The notes: generated by a model not told the origin, from the letters alone. Shown: positions 11,423 to 20,556, numbered from the stretch's first letter. The stretch: 64,000 nucleotides of DNA from Streptomyces sp. ASQP_92 (GCF_025399895.1 NZ_JAODUA010000006.1:1-64000), one strand, 5' to 3'. Numbers and translations are program-made.

Positions 11423-12540
11423 ACCCGCGCCACCTCGCCCGCGAAGACCTCGTACCGGGCGCCCGCGAGAATCCCCGGAACGTCGTCGTCCACCGCTGCC
11501 GTCACCAGGACCTGCTCGCCCGGAGCGACCAGTTCCGCCAGGCGCTCGCGCCGCTTGGCGTCCAGCTCCGCGAACACGTCGTCGAGCACCAGCACCGGCT
11601 CATTGCCCTCGGCCCGCAGCAGGTCGTACGAGGCGAGCCGCAGCGCCAGCGCGTACGACCAGGACTCGCCGTGGCTCGCGTACCCCTTGGCGGGCAGCTC
11701 GCCCAGGCGCAGCAGCAGATCGTCGCGGTGCGGTCCGGCCAGCGTCACGCCCCGCTCGATCTCCTGCTTGCGGACGTCCGCGAAGGCCGCGATGAGCTGG
11801 CCGTACAGCTCCTCGCGGGTGTGGCCGCCGCCAGGCGCCGACGGCTTGTACTCCAGGGCCAACGGGCCGCCACCCGGGGCGAGTTGCTCATATGCCTTGT
11901 CCGCGAGCGGTTGCAGGGCGGCGATCAGGTCGAGGCGCTGGGCGAGGAGTTCGGCGCCGACCTGGGCGAGGTGCTGGTCCCACACGTCGAGCGTGGACAG
12001 GTCCATGCCGCGGCCGCCGTGCCGGCGGGCCATCGCGGCGGACTTGAGGAGGGTGTTGCGCTGTTTGAGGACGCGGTCGTAGTCGGACCGCACGGCCGCC
12101 ATCCGGGGGGAGCGGGCGGTGATCAGCTCGTCGAGGAAGCGGCGCCGCTCACCGGGGTCGCCCTTGACCAGCGCCAGATCCTCCGGCGCGAACAGCACGG
12201 TTCGTACGATCCCCAGCACATCGCGCGGCCTGACCTGCGAGGACCGGTTGATGCGGGCCCGGTTGGCGCGGCCCGGGTTCAGCTCCAGCTCGATGAGCTG
12301 GGAGCGCTCGCCCTGGGTGACGGCGGCGCGGATCACGGCGCGCTCGGCGCCCATGCGTACCAGCGGCGCGTCCGAGGAGACGCGGTGGCTGCCGAGCGAG
12401 GCGAGGTAGCCCACGGCCTCGACGAGGTTGGTCTTGCCCTGCCCGTTGGCGCCCACGAAAGCGGTGACGCCCGGCTCGAGCGGAACCTCGACCCGGGCGT
12501 ACGAGCGGAAGTCGGCCAGCGAGAGATGCGTGACGTGCAT
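11419..12540 (-). CDS. recF: DNA replication and repair protein RecF
   Basis: 373 residues. SMC-like ATPase that binds gapped DNA and helps load RecA. Walker A GANGQGKTN lies near residue 35 after the start MHVTHLSLADFRSYA; the signature and Walker B (VLVLDDVFAELD) are near the C-terminus. The ATG at 12540 is chosen because the conserved N-terminus begins there; a longer frame reads into non-conserved, Arg-rich sequence. It lies in the conserved order gnd-recF-dciA, overlapping the latter by four bases. Confidence 0.98.
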   Translation of the reverse strand: MHVTHLSLADFRSYARVEVPLEPGVTAFVGANGQGKTNLVEAVGYLASLGSHRVSSDAPLVRMGAERAVIRAAVTQGERSQLIELELNPGRANRARINRSSQVRPRDVLGIVRTVLFAPEDLALVKGDPGERRRFLDELITARSPRMAAVRSDYDRVLKQRNTLLKSAAMARRHGGRGMDLSTLDVWDQHLAQVGAELLAQRLDLIAALQPLADKAYEQLAPGGGPLALEYKPSAPGGGHTREELYGQLIAAFADVRKQEIERGVTLAGPHRDDLLLRLGELPAKGYASHGESWSYALALRLASYDLLRAEGNEPVLVLDDVFAELDAKRRERLAELVAPGEQVLVTAAVDDDVPGILAGARYEVFAGEVARV

Positions 12541-12581
12541 GGTGTCGCCGACCTCCCCCGGCTGACCTACTGCTGGTGCTG

Positions 12582-13457
12582 CTACTTGGACTCGACCGCG
12601 TGGCCGCCGAACTGGTTGCGCAGCGCGGCGATCATCTTCATCTGCGGGGAGTCGTCCTGGCGGGAGGCGAAGCGGGCGAACAGCGAGGCGGTGATCGCGG
12701 GCAGCGGCACGGCGTTGTCGATCGCCGCCTCCACCGTCCACCGGCCCTCGCCGGAGTCCTGCGCGAAGCCCTTGAGCTTGTCGAGGTGCTCGTCGTCGTC
12801 GAGGGCGTTGACCGCGAGGTCGAGCAGCCAGGAACGGATGACCGTGCCCTCCTGCCAGCTGCGGAACACCTCGCGCACGTCGGTGACCGAGTCGACCTTC
12901 TCCAGGAGCTCCCAGCCCTCGGCGTAGGCCTGCATCATGGCGTACTCGATGCCGTTGTGGACCATCTTCGAGAAGTGGCCGGAGCCGACCTTGCCCGCGT
13001 GGACCGCGCCGAAGTCGCCCTCGGGCTTGAGCGCGTCGAAGATCGGCTGGACCTTCGCGACGTTCTCGGCGTCGCCGCCGTACATCAGCGCGTAGCCGTT
13101 CTCCAGGCCCCAGACACCGCCGGAGACACCGCAGTCGACGAAGCCGATGTCCTTGAGGCCCAGCTCGACGGCGTGCTTCTCGTCGTCCGTCCAGCGCGAG
13201 TTGCCGCCGTCCACGACGATGTCACCGGGCGACAGGAGCTCGCCGAGCTCGTCGATGGTGGACTGCGTCGCGGCGCCCGCCGGGACCATCACCCACACGA
13301 CGCGGGGGCCCTTGAGGCTGTCCACAAGCTCCTTGAGGCTGTGGACATCAGCGACGTCCGGGTTGCGGTCGTAACCGATGACGGTGTGGCCTGCGCGGCG
13401 GATGCGCTCGCGCATGTTGCCGCCCATCTTGCCGAGGCCGACGAGACCGAGCTCCAT
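12582..13457 (-). CDS. gnd: 6-phosphogluconate dehydrogenase, decarboxylating
   Basis: 291 residues, the short (about 300 aa) 6PGDH form. Oxidises 6-phosphogluconate to ribulose 5-phosphate and CO2 in the pentose phosphate pathway. The N-terminal Rossmann motif is GLVGLGKMGGNM; substrate-binding DCGVSGGVWGLENG and KMVHNGIEYAMM (with the catalytic Lys and His-Asn) are present. ATG at 13457 is preferred (AGGA seven bases upstream); a GTG one codon earlier is possible. Located between dnaN and recF, as usual in Streptomyces. Confidence 0.97.
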   Translation of the reverse strand: MELGLVGLGKMGGNMRERIRRAGHTVIGYDRNPDVADVHSLKELVDSLKGPRVVWVMVPAGAATQSTIDELGELLSPGDIVVDGGNSRWTDDEKHAVELGLKDIGFVDCGVSGGVWGLENGYALMYGGDAENVAKVQPIFDALKPEGDFGAVHAGKVGSGHFSKMVHNGIEYAMMQAYAEGWELLEKVDSVTDVREVFRSWQEGTVIRSWLLDLAVNALDDDEHLDKLKGFAQDSGEGRWTVEAAIDNAVPLPAITASLFARFASRQDDSPQMKMIAALRNQFGGHAVESK

Positions 13458-13587
13458 CACAGAATCCTTTGACGTTGAGGCGTTTCGTACCCGCGTCCGA
13501 GCCTACGCCGGGGCCCTGGTACACACCTGCGGGGTCAGCCGCTCAGACGTACGCCCCGGGTGCCCGGGGCGTACGGATTCAAGCCGC

Positions 13588-14718
13588 TCAGCCGGAGAGA
13601 CGCACCGGCATGATCAGGTACTTGTACGCATCGTCCGCCTCGGCGTCCGGGGCGGGCTTGCCGCTCAGCAGCGCCGGCTTGGTCGAGGTGGTGAAGGCGA
13701 GCTGGGCGACCGGCGAGTCGATCGCGCTCAGGCCGTCGAGCAGGAAGGTCGGGTTGAAGGCGATCGAGATGTCGTCGCCCTCCAGGCTGGCGTCGACCCT
13801 TTCCACAGCCTGTGCGTCGTCGCTGGAACCGGCCTCCAGGATGAGGACGCCCTGCTCGAAGCTGAGGCGCACCGGGGTGTTGCGCTCGGCCACCAGGGAC
13901 ACGCGCTTGACGGCCTCGACGAACGGAGCGGTCTCGATCACCGCGACCGAGTTGAACTCGGTGGGGAAGAGCGTGCGGTACTTCGGCAGGTCGCCCTCGA
14001 GCAGCCGGGTAGTCGTACGACGGCCCGCGCCCTCGAAGCCGATCAGGCCCTCACCGGCACCGGAGCCCGACAGCGCCAGGGTGACCGTGTCGCCGCTCGT
14101 GAGCGCCTTGGCGGTGTCCAGGAGCGTCTTGGCGGGCACCAGGGCGACCGCCGAGGCGTCCGGGTTCTCCGGCTTCCACAGGAACTCGCGGACCGCGAAG
14201 CGGTAGCGGTCGGTGGAGGCCAGGGTGACCGTGTCGCCCTCGATCTCGATGCGCACACCGGTCAGGACGGGCAGCGTGTCGTCCCGGCCGGCGGCGATGG
14301 CCACCTGGGCGGCGGCGGAGGCGAAGACCTCACCGGGAACGGTGCCCGTGGCCGTCGGCATCTGCGGCAGGGCCGGGTACTCCTCCACCGGCAGGGTGTG
14401 GAGGGTGAAGCGGGAGGAGCCGCAGACCACGGTCGCCCGTACACCGTCTGTGGAAATCTCCACCGGCCGGTTGGGCAGGGCGCGGCAGATGTCGGCGAGG
14501 AGGCGGCCGGAGACGAGCACCGTGCCGTCCTCGTCCACCTCGGCGTCGACCGAGACCCGCGCCGAGACCTCGTAGTCGAAGCTGGAGAAGCTGAGCGCGC
14601 CGTCCTCCGCCTTCAGAAGAAGGCCCGCGAGTACGGGCGCGGGCGGACGGGCCGGGAGGCTCCGGGCCACCCAGGCCACCGCCTCCGCGAGTACATCGCG
14701 CTCCACCCGGATCTTCAC
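13588..14718 (-). CDS. dnaN: DNA polymerase III sliding clamp (beta subunit)
   Basis: 376 residues, the standard length. Forms the dimeric clamp that tethers DNA polymerase III to DNA. Three repeated clamp domains are recognisable, ending in the conserved hydrophobic-pocket region YKYLIMPVRLSG. Start is GTG at 14718 (MKIRVERDVLAEAV), with AGGAGG eight bases upstream. The longer open frame upstream runs through oriC DNA and is not coding. Transcribed away from oriC. Confidence 0.99.
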   Translation of the reverse strand: MKIRVERDVLAEAVAWVARSLPARPPAPVLAGLLLKAEDGALSFSSFDYEVSARVSVDAEVDEDGTVLVSGRLLADICRALPNRPVEISTDGVRATVVCGSSRFTLHTLPVEEYPALPQMPTATGTVPGEVFASAAAQVAIAAGRDDTLPVLTGVRIEIEGDTVTLASTDRYRFAVREFLWKPENPDASAVALVPAKTLLDTAKALTSGDTVTLALSGSGAGEGLIGFEGAGRRTTTRLLEGDLPKYRTLFPTEFNSVAVIETAPFVEAVKRVSLVAERNTPVRLSFEQGVLILEAGSSDDAQAVERVDASLEGDDISIAFNPTFLLDGLSAIDSPVAQLAFTTSTKPALLSGKPAPDAEADDAYKYLIMPVRLSG

Positions 14719-15656
14719 CGGAACCGCCTCCTGCTGTTGCTGGCTCGCCCTGCTGGCTTTCGTCGTCGGCTGTGTCGCCGGGGACCAGTCTGACGTACGC
14801 CGCTGACAGTCGGTGCGCGTCGCGGTCAAGTCGCGTCGAGCGGCGTCGGGAGCTCCGGCGGCCAGTTGTGCACAGGCCCCACTTCCAAACGGATTCCTAG
14901 CTAACTCTAAGTGGGAGTAGTAGTAGGGCCTGTGGAAACCGTGGATAACCCCGTTTTCGCAGGTCACACCCGCTTTTTTATCCACTGCCCCTGTGGGTGG
15001 AGCCGGTGGACAACCAGGGGTTTCTGTGGACGCCCGAAAGTTCTGCACATCCCGTGCACAGGACAGGGGTAGTTCTCCCCAACGCTGTCCCCAGCTTTAC
15101 CCCGGTTCCCCACAGCCCAACCCGTCTCCTTGGTGTGACGGCTTTCACTCGGTCCGGTGGTTCCGGGTGTTTCGTTGCCGAACAGTGGACAGCTCTGTGG
15201 AGAAGCTGGGGACAACGGATCGCAGCCTGTGGGCCGCCGGTGGAAAACTTTGCCCACAGGCTGTGGACAGAGGATTCGTCCACAAGCTGTGGAGCAGCGA
15301 TGCCCACAAATCCACAGGCGGTTGACCTGGGGTGATGGAGTATCAGCCGCTGTGCCTGTGGAAGCAATCTGGACAACTTCGCAGTCCCCAGGGTGTGGAC
15401 GGAGAAAAGTCCCCGGATCTGTGGAGAACCGCCTCTGACCAGCTGGTATTCGAACACCGGGGGCCGCGTCGACGTCGTACACACGCTTCCTTCCACGTCG
15501 TACGCACGGATTCCGGAGCCCCTCGGAGCCGTCCCGGGGCCTTCCGGGAGCCCCCTCGGAGGCGCTCTGAGGCCTTCCTGGTGAAGGTCTGGAACGCCGA
15601 AGGGCACCCGGGGAAGGGATCCCCGGGCGCCCTTGGAGGGGTCCGTGCCGGCGTCG
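14719..15656. other. oriC: Origin of replication oriC
   Basis: 938 bases between dnaN and dnaA filled with DnaA-box-like nonamers (Streptomyces preference TTGTCCACA / TGTGGACAA). One group: 14931 (TGTGGAAAC), 14940 (CGTGGATAA), 14978 (TTATCCACT), 15005 (GGTGGACAA), 15025 (TGTGGACGC). A second group: 15184, 15196, 15207, 15250 (TTGCCCACA), 15262 (TGTGGACAG), 15276 (TCGTCCACA), 15288, 15300, 15308 (AAATCCACA), 15357, 15368, 15394, 15420. The groups are separated by about 150 box-poor bases, as in the known two-cluster Streptomyces origin. No box inside oriC matches the strong consensus exactly. No gene is present. Confidence 0.97.
14918..14948 (+). other. Candidate DnaA-trio and adjacent DnaA boxes
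   Basis: Three consecutive TAG triplets (14918-14926), a four-base GC spacer, then two abutting DnaA-like boxes TGTGGAAAC (14931-14939) and CGTGGATAA (14940-14948). Order and orientation match the basal unwinding element described in Bacillus subtilis, where repeats of 3'-GAT-5' sit next to a DnaA box. The bases just left (14891-14913) are the least GC-rich stretch nearby. Confidence 0.45.
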
Positions 15657-17474
15657 TCAGCCGTTCTTGATGCGGTTGGTGAGCTCGGTGACCTGGTTGT
15701 AGATGGAGCGGCGCTCCGCCATCAGGGCCCGGATCTTGCGGTCGGCGTGCATCACCGTCGTGTGGTCGCGGCCGCCGAACTGGGCCCCGATCTTGGGCAG
15801 CGAGAGATCGGTGAGCTCGCGGCACAGATACATGGCGATCTGGCGGGCCGTCACCAGGACCCGGCTGCGTGAGGATCCGCAGAGGTCCTCCACCGTCAGG
15901 CCGAAGTAGTCGGCGGTCGCTGCCATGATGGCGCTCGCGGTGATCTCGGGCGCCGAGTCCTCGCCGCCGGGGATCAGGTCCTTCAGGACGATCTCGGTGA
16001 GCCCGAGGTCCACCGGCTGCCGGTTCAGCGAGGCGAAGGCCGTGACCCGGATCAGCGCGCCCTCCAGCTCACGGATGTTGCGTGAGATCCGGGACGCGAT
16101 GAACTCCAGCACCTCCGGCGGGGCGTTGAGCTGCTCCTGCACCGCCTTCTTACGGAGGATCGCGATACGCGTCTCCAGCTCGGGCGGCTGCACATCGGTG
16201 GTCAGGCCCCACTCGAAGCGGTTGCGCAGCCGGTCCTCCAGGGTCATCAGCTGCTTGGGCGGCCGGTCCGAGGAGAGCACGATCTGCTTGTTGGCGTTGT
16301 GGAGCGTGTTGAAGGTGTGGAAGAACTCCTCCTGCGTCGACTCCTTGCTCGCCAGGAACTGGATGTCGTCGACCAGGAGGATGTCGACATCGCGGTACCG
16401 CTTGCGGAAGGTGTCGCCCTTGCCGTCGCGGATCGAGTTGATGAACTCGTTGGTGAACTCCTCGGAGCTCACGTAGCGCACCCGCGTGCCGGGGTACAGG
16501 CTGCGCGCGTAGTGCCCGATCGCGTGCAGCAGGTGGGTCTTGCCGAGGCCCGACTCCCCATAGATGAACAGGGGGTTGTACGCCTTCGCCGGCGCCTCGG
16601 CCACCGCGACGGCCGCAGCGTGCGCGAAGCGGTTCGACGAGCCGATGACGAAGGTGTCGAAGAGGTACTTCGGGTTCAGCCGCGCGTGCGGCTCGCCCGG
16701 ACCGCCCTTCGCCGGGGCCCCGCCCGACGGGGACGGCGCGAGGTGGCCGGAGCCGCCGCGCTGCGGGGGCTGCCCGTCCGGCAGCTCACGCCGCTCGGAC
16801 CGCTGCTCGTGGCGCTGCTGCTCGTACGGCTGGGGCTTGGGCTGCTCGTAGGAGCCCCGGCCCTGGTCGTACTGGCCGTGGTCCTGGTCGTACTGGCCGC
16901 GCTCGGGCATCTGCGGCGAGCGGTAGTCGTGCTGGGGCTGCTGGGGGCGGGAGCCGCCGTACGGCTCGCGCCACTGGTCGCCCGAGGACTCGCGGTCCTG
17001 GAAGCCGCCCAGGCGCGGCTGCTGCCAGAGGTCCTCCTGCGAGCGCGGCCAGGAGCCGGGCTCGGGACGCTGCTGGTACTCGCCGGGGTAGGCGGGGCGC
17101 ACGGTCGGCAGGCCGTCGTCGGAGGGGCGGCCGTACGGGTCGTCCTGGTAACGCGGCTGCTGCGAGGAGGACTGCTGGGGGGCGGGCGGCGCGGAATCGC
17201 CCACCGAGTCGTCGACGGTGATCGCGATGCGGATGGTGCGACCACACTCCCGGCTGAGGGTCTCGCTGATCAGCGGGGCGAGCCGGCCCTCCAGGACGCG
17301 CTTGCCCCATTCGTTGGGGACGGCGAGCAGCGCGGTGTCGGCCACCAGGGCGAGCGGCTGGCAGCGCTCGATCCACTGCTTGTCCTTGGGCTCGATGCCC
17401 TGCTGCCCCTCTCCGAGGAGATGCTCCAGCACTCGTGGCCACACTGCGGCAAGATCGGCAGGTACATCAGCCAC
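15657..17474 (-). CDS. dnaA: Chromosomal replication initiator DnaA
   Basis: 605 residues. Binds DnaA boxes and melts oriC. Domain I about 1-90; domain II about 90-265 is long, disordered and rich in Gln, Arg, Pro, Tyr and Gly, as in other Streptomyces; AAA+ domain III has Walker A GESGLGKT (306-313) and Walker B ILLVDD (365-370); domain IV carries the DNA-binding signature GGRDHTTVMH (567-576). Start is the GTG at 17474 (MADVPADLAAVWP), conserved in Streptomyces; the ribosome binding site is weak. A perfect DnaA box lies about 140 bases upstream, suggesting autoregulation. Confidence 0.99.
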   Translation of the reverse strand: MADVPADLAAVWPRVLEHLLGEGQQGIEPKDKQWIERCQPLALVADTALLAVPNEWGKRVLEGRLAPLISETLSRECGRTIRIAITVDDSVGDSAPPAPQQSSSQQPRYQDDPYGRPSDDGLPTVRPAYPGEYQQRPEPGSWPRSQEDLWQQPRLGGFQDRESSGDQWREPYGGSRPQQPQHDYRSPQMPERGQYDQDHGQYDQGRGSYEQPKPQPYEQQRHEQRSERRELPDGQPPQRGGSGHLAPSPSGGAPAKGGPGEPHARLNPKYLFDTFVIGSSNRFAHAAAVAVAEAPAKAYNPLFIYGESGLGKTHLLHAIGHYARSLYPGTRVRYVSSEEFTNEFINSIRDGKGDTFRKRYRDVDILLVDDIQFLASKESTQEEFFHTFNTLHNANKQIVLSSDRPPKQLMTLEDRLRNRFEWGLTTDVQPPELETRIAILRKKAVQEQLNAPPEVLEFIASRISRNIRELEGALIRVTAFASLNRQPVDLGLTEIVLKDLIPGGEDSAPEITASAIMAATADYFGLTVEDLCGSSRSRVLVTARQIAMYLCRELTDLSLPKIGAQFGGRDHTTVMHADRKIRALMAERRSIYNQVTELTNRIKNG

Positions 17475-17855
17475 AGGGCACGCTCTCTCGCAGGTCCCAC
17501 GAATGTGTGGTTCTCGGGACGGGATGGGATGGCACAGACAGACAGGCAAGGACAGATGGGGAAAAGACTGGGAGTTCAGCCACGGTAGTCGGGCCTACTG
17601 ACGTGGTTCAAGTTGTTGTCCACAGCCTGTGCATACCGGGACCCGGCGAGACGCCGGTTTGACCGGATGGCGTAGCCGCGCGTACCGTAACCAGGTCGAG
17701 TTGTCGATGGCTGCTGCCGCCTGCCTCCGATGGGCAAAGATCACGATCTGTGGTCGTGAAGCGGTGCACACGGGCGTATACGCGAGCTACTCGTGGGCGC
17801 ACGGTGACAGCCAGGCGATGTCCCGCCGCCAACGAATCATTTCTGGAGCCCCCGA
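17475..17855. other. Divergent dnaA / rpmH promoter region
   Basis: 381 bases between the divergently transcribed dnaA and rpmH genes. It contains a perfect DnaA box at 17616-17624 (listed separately) and must contain both promoters, though no clear -35/-10 pairs could be assigned by eye. No gene is seen. Confidence 0.6.
17616..17624 (+). promoter_or_regulatory. Perfect DnaA box upstream of dnaA
   Basis: TTGTCCACA, an exact match to the Streptomyces consensus DnaA box, 142 bases upstream of the dnaA start. DnaA boxes in the dnaA promoter are known in S. coelicolor and support negative autoregulation. Confidence 0.8.
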
Positions 17856-17993
17856 GTGAGCAAGCGCACCTTCCAGCCGAACAACCGTCGCCGCGCCAAG
17901 ACCCACGGCTTCCGCCTGCGGATGCGTACCCGTGCCGGCCGCGCGATTCTCGCGAACCGCCGTGGCAAGGGTCGCGCAAGCCTGTCCGCGTAA
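17856..17993 (+). CDS. rpmH: 50S ribosomal protein L34
   Basis: 45 residues (MSKRTFQPNNRRRAKTHG...), strongly basic, the full length of L34. Start is GTG at 17856 with GGAG eight bases upstream; stop TAA at 17991. First gene of the rightward block rpmH-rnpA-yidD-yidC-jag-rsmG, divergent from dnaA. Confidence 0.98.
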   Translation: MSKRTFQPNNRRRAKTHGFRLRMRTRAGRAILANRRGKGRASLSA

Positions 17994-18011
17994 TAGCCGA
18001 CAGGTCATGAC

Positions 18012-18383
18012 GTGCTGCCTACCGAGAATCGGCTGAGGCGGCGCGAGGACTTCGCGACCGCGGTACGCCGAGGACGCCGGGCCGGCCGCCCGCTCCTCGT
18101 CGTCCATCTACGCAGCGGTACAACGGACCCGCACGCGCCTGGGGAGAGCGCTCCCCCGACGCGTGCGGGTTTCGTTGTCAGCAAGGCCGTCGGCGTGGCA
18201 GTCGTCCGCAACCTGGTGAAGCGCAGGCTTCGCCATCTCATGCGCGAACGGCTGTCCCAGTTGCCCCCCGGTAGCCTGGTGGTCGTACGGGCATTGCCCG
18301 GTGCGGGCGATGCCGACCATGCACAGCTGGCCCGAGACCTGGACGCCGCCCTCGCGCGGCTGCTGGGAGGGGGCGCGCGATGA
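18012..18383 (+). CDS. rnpA: Ribonuclease P protein component
   Basis: 123 residues, basic. Protein subunit of RNase P, which trims tRNA 5' leaders. The conserved RNR-type motif is present (VVRNLVKRRLRHLMRE), as is the N-terminal LRRREDFATAVRRG. Start is GTG at 18012, 18 bases after rpmH. Its stop overlaps the yidD start (ATGA at 18380-18383). A short variable insertion (PHAPGESAPPT) separates the first strands. Confidence 0.97.
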   Translation: MLPTENRLRRREDFATAVRRGRRAGRPLLVVHLRSGTTDPHAPGESAPPTRAGFVVSKAVGVAVVRNLVKRRLRHLMRERLSQLPPGSLVVVRALPGAGDADHAQLARDLDAALARLLGGGAR

Positions 18384-18715
18384 AGTACCCGCTGCTGGCC
18401 CTGATCAAGCTGTATCAGTGGACGATCAGCCCACTTCTGGGGCCCGTCTGCAGGTACTACCCGTCGTGTTCCCACTATGGATATACGGCGATCGACCGGC
18501 ACGGTGCCGTCAAAGGCACAGCCCTGACCGCCTGGCGCATTCTGCGGTGCAATCCGTGGACGCCGGGCGGTGTGGACTACGTACCGGAGCGCAAGCGACC
18601 TCGTTGGCACGAGGCGCTGCGCGCTGCCTGGCGCGGCGACAAGGGCGGGCAGTCCGCCGCTGAGACCGAGACAAGCCCGGCCGCAGAGACCCCGCCCAAT
18701 GCTCAAGGAGCCTGA
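18380..18715 (+). CDS. yidD: Membrane protein insertion efficiency factor YidD
   Basis: 111 residues. Small membrane-associated protein thought to assist insertion by YidC. The family core is intact: IKLYQWTISPLLGPVCRYYPSCSHYGYTAI and the RCNPWTPGGVDYVP motif. A charged, alanine-rich tail of about 35 residues extends beyond the family core. Overlaps rnpA by four bases; yidC follows three bases later. Confidence 0.96.
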   Translation: MKYPLLALIKLYQWTISPLLGPVCRYYPSCSHYGYTAIDRHGAVKGTALTAWRILRCNPWTPGGVDYVPERKRPRWHEALRAAWRGDKGGQSAAETETSPAAETPPNAQGA

Positions 18716-18718
18716 TTA

Positions 18719-20017
18719 GTGGACACGATTGCCAGTCTGTTCAGCTTCATCACCTGGCCTGTTTCCTGGGTCATCGTCCAGTTCCACAAGTTGTACGGCG
18801 CGATCTTCGGGCCGGACACGGGTTGGGCCTGGGGCCTGTCGATCGTGTCCCTTGTGGTGCTGATCCGTATCTGCCTGATCCCGCTCTTCGTGAAGCAGAT
18901 CAAGTCGACCCGGAACATGCAGGCGCTCCAGCCGAAGATGAAGGCGATCCAGGAGCGCTACAAGAGCGACAAGCAGCGTCAGTCCGAAGAGATGATGAAG
19001 CTGTACAAGGAGACGGGCACCAACCCGCTCTCCTCGTGCCTTCCGATCCTCGCTCAGTCGCCCTTCTTCTTCGCGCTCTACCACGTGCTGTCGGGCATCG
19101 CCAACGGCAAGACCATCGGCGTCATCAACCAGCCGCTCCTCGAGAGCGCCCAGAAGGCCCACATCGTCGGTGCCCCGCTGGCCGCGAAGTTCATGGACAG
19201 CGCCTCCAAGGTCGAGGGCCTGGGTGCCACGCTGACCGACGTCCGCGTCGTCACCGCGATCATGATCGTGCTGATGTCGGCCTCGCAGTTCTTCACCCAG
19301 CGCCAGCTGATGACGAAGAACGTCGACCTGTCGGTCAAGACGCCGTTCATGCAGCAGCAGAAGATGCTGATGTACGTCTTCCCCGTCATGTTCGCCGTGA
19401 TGGGCATCAACTTCCCCGTCGGTGTCCTCGTCTACTGGCTGACCACCAACGTGTGGACCATGGGCCAGCAGATGTACGTCATCAACCAGAACCCGACGCC
19501 GGGTTCCAAGGCCCAGGAGCACTACCTGGACCGGCTGCTCAAGAGCGTCGCCCTGCACAGCGAGGTGCGCGGCAAGCGCCGGCGCGCCGTCGTCCAGGCG
19601 ATCGTGGCCAAGGGCCCGGACCGCAATGACATCGAGCGCAAGTTCGTCACCGGCCTCTCCAAGCAGGGCTTCGTGGCCCAGGCCGACGGTTCCGTGGTGA
19701 AGAGCGACGTGGCGGTGGCCGAGGCCGAGGGCGGGGCGACGCCCAGGCGTCAGCAGCCCAAGCGGCAGACCAAGGCGCAGCGCCAGGCCGGCGCGGTTCA
19801 GCAGGAGGACGCGGCGGCGAAGACCTCGCTGTCGAAGGGCCCCGTCGCCGCCGAGCCCTCGGACGCGGTGCCCGCGGAGACGAAGGCCGCGCCGCAGGAC
19901 GCCAAGCCCAAGCAGGAAGCCAAGCCGAAGCAGGGCAAGCCCACCGCAGGCCAGGCACGAGCCAAGTCGGGCCAGCGCAAGGGTCAGCAGCGGCCCAAGC
20001 ACCCGACCAAGAAGTAA
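18719..20017 (+). CDS. yidC: Membrane protein insertase YidC
   Basis: 432 residues. Gram-positive type insertase of the Oxa1 family that inserts proteins into the inner membrane with or without Sec. The conserved core includes the first membrane helix, a cytoplasmic helical hairpin (MQALQPKMKAIQERYKSDKQ) and the motif LPILAQSPFFFALYHVL, followed by further membrane helices; about five in all. The C-terminal ~170 residues are basic and disordered (Lys, Gln, Ala, Pro), probably binding ribosomes. GTG start with AAGGAG upstream. Confidence 0.97.
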   Translation: MDTIASLFSFITWPVSWVIVQFHKLYGAIFGPDTGWAWGLSIVSLVVLIRICLIPLFVKQIKSTRNMQALQPKMKAIQERYKSDKQRQSEEMMKLYKETGTNPLSSCLPILAQSPFFFALYHVLSGIANGKTIGVINQPLLESAQKAHIVGAPLAAKFMDSASKVEGLGATLTDVRVVTAIMIVLMSASQFFTQRQLMTKNVDLSVKTPFMQQQKMLMYVFPVMFAVMGINFPVGVLVYWLTTNVWTMGQQMYVINQNPTPGSKAQEHYLDRLLKSVALHSEVRGKRRRAVVQAIVAKGPDRNDIERKFVTGLSKQGFVAQADGSVVKSDVAVAEAEGGATPRRQQPKRQTKAQRQAGAVQQEDAAAKTSLSKGPVAAEPSDAVPAETKAAPQDAKPKQEAKPKQGKPTAGQARAKSGQRKGQQRPKHPTKK

Positions 20018-20031
20018 GAAGGAGTCCATCC

Positions 20032-20541
20032 GTGACGGAAGGCACCACCTCCCCGGCCGCTGAGGGCGTCGACACCCTCTCCCGCCTGGAGCAGGAAGGG
20101 GAGATCGCCGCCGATTACCTCGAGGGCCTGCTCGACATCGCCGACCTGGACGGCGACATCGACATGGACGTCGAGGCGGACCGGGCCGCGGTCTCGATCA
20201 TCAGCGACAGCGACCGTGATCTTCAGAAGCTTGTCGGACGCGACGGTGAGGTGCTGGAGGCTCTCCAGGAGCTGACGCGCCTTGCCGTGCACCGCGAGAC
20301 CGGGGACCGCAGCCGGCTGATGCTGGACATCGGCGGCTACCGGGCCAAGAAGCGCACGGAGCTCGCGGAGCTGGGCGCCAAGGCGGCGGACGAGGTCAAG
20401 AGCACCGGGGCGCCGGTGAAGCTGGACCCGATGACGCCGTTCGAGCGCAAGGTCGTCCACGACGCCGTCGCCGCCGCGGGGCTGCGCAGCGAATCGGAGG
20501 GCGAGGAGCCGCAGCGCTTCGTCGTCGTGCTGCCCGCCTGA
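20032..20541 (+). CDS. jag: Jag / KhpB-type RNA-binding protein
   Basis: 169 residues. KH domain (around KLVGRDGEVLEALQELTRLAVH) followed by an R3H domain (MTPFERKVVHDAVAAAGLRSES), the Jag/SpoIIIJ-associated arrangement. Binds RNA; related proteins (KhpB) affect cell elongation and division in Firmicutes. Immediately downstream of yidC with a good ribosome binding site (AAGGAG) and GTG start. The N-terminal Jag domain of Firmicutes is missing, as usual in actinobacteria. Confidence 0.95.
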   Translation: MTEGTTSPAAEGVDTLSRLEQEGEIAADYLEGLLDIADLDGDIDMDVEADRAAVSIISDSDRDLQKLVGRDGEVLEALQELTRLAVHRETGDRSRLMLDIGGYRAKKRTELAELGAKAADEVKSTGAPVKLDPMTPFERKVVHDAVAAAGLRSESEGEEPQRFVVVLPA

Positions 20542-20556
20542 GCGGTCATTGCCTTG

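Noticed and set aside
14719..15048. N-terminal extension of dnaN into oriC
   Set aside because: The frame is open, but the conserved clamp protein begins at the GTG at 14718 with AGGAGG; the upstream part lies in DnaA boxes.
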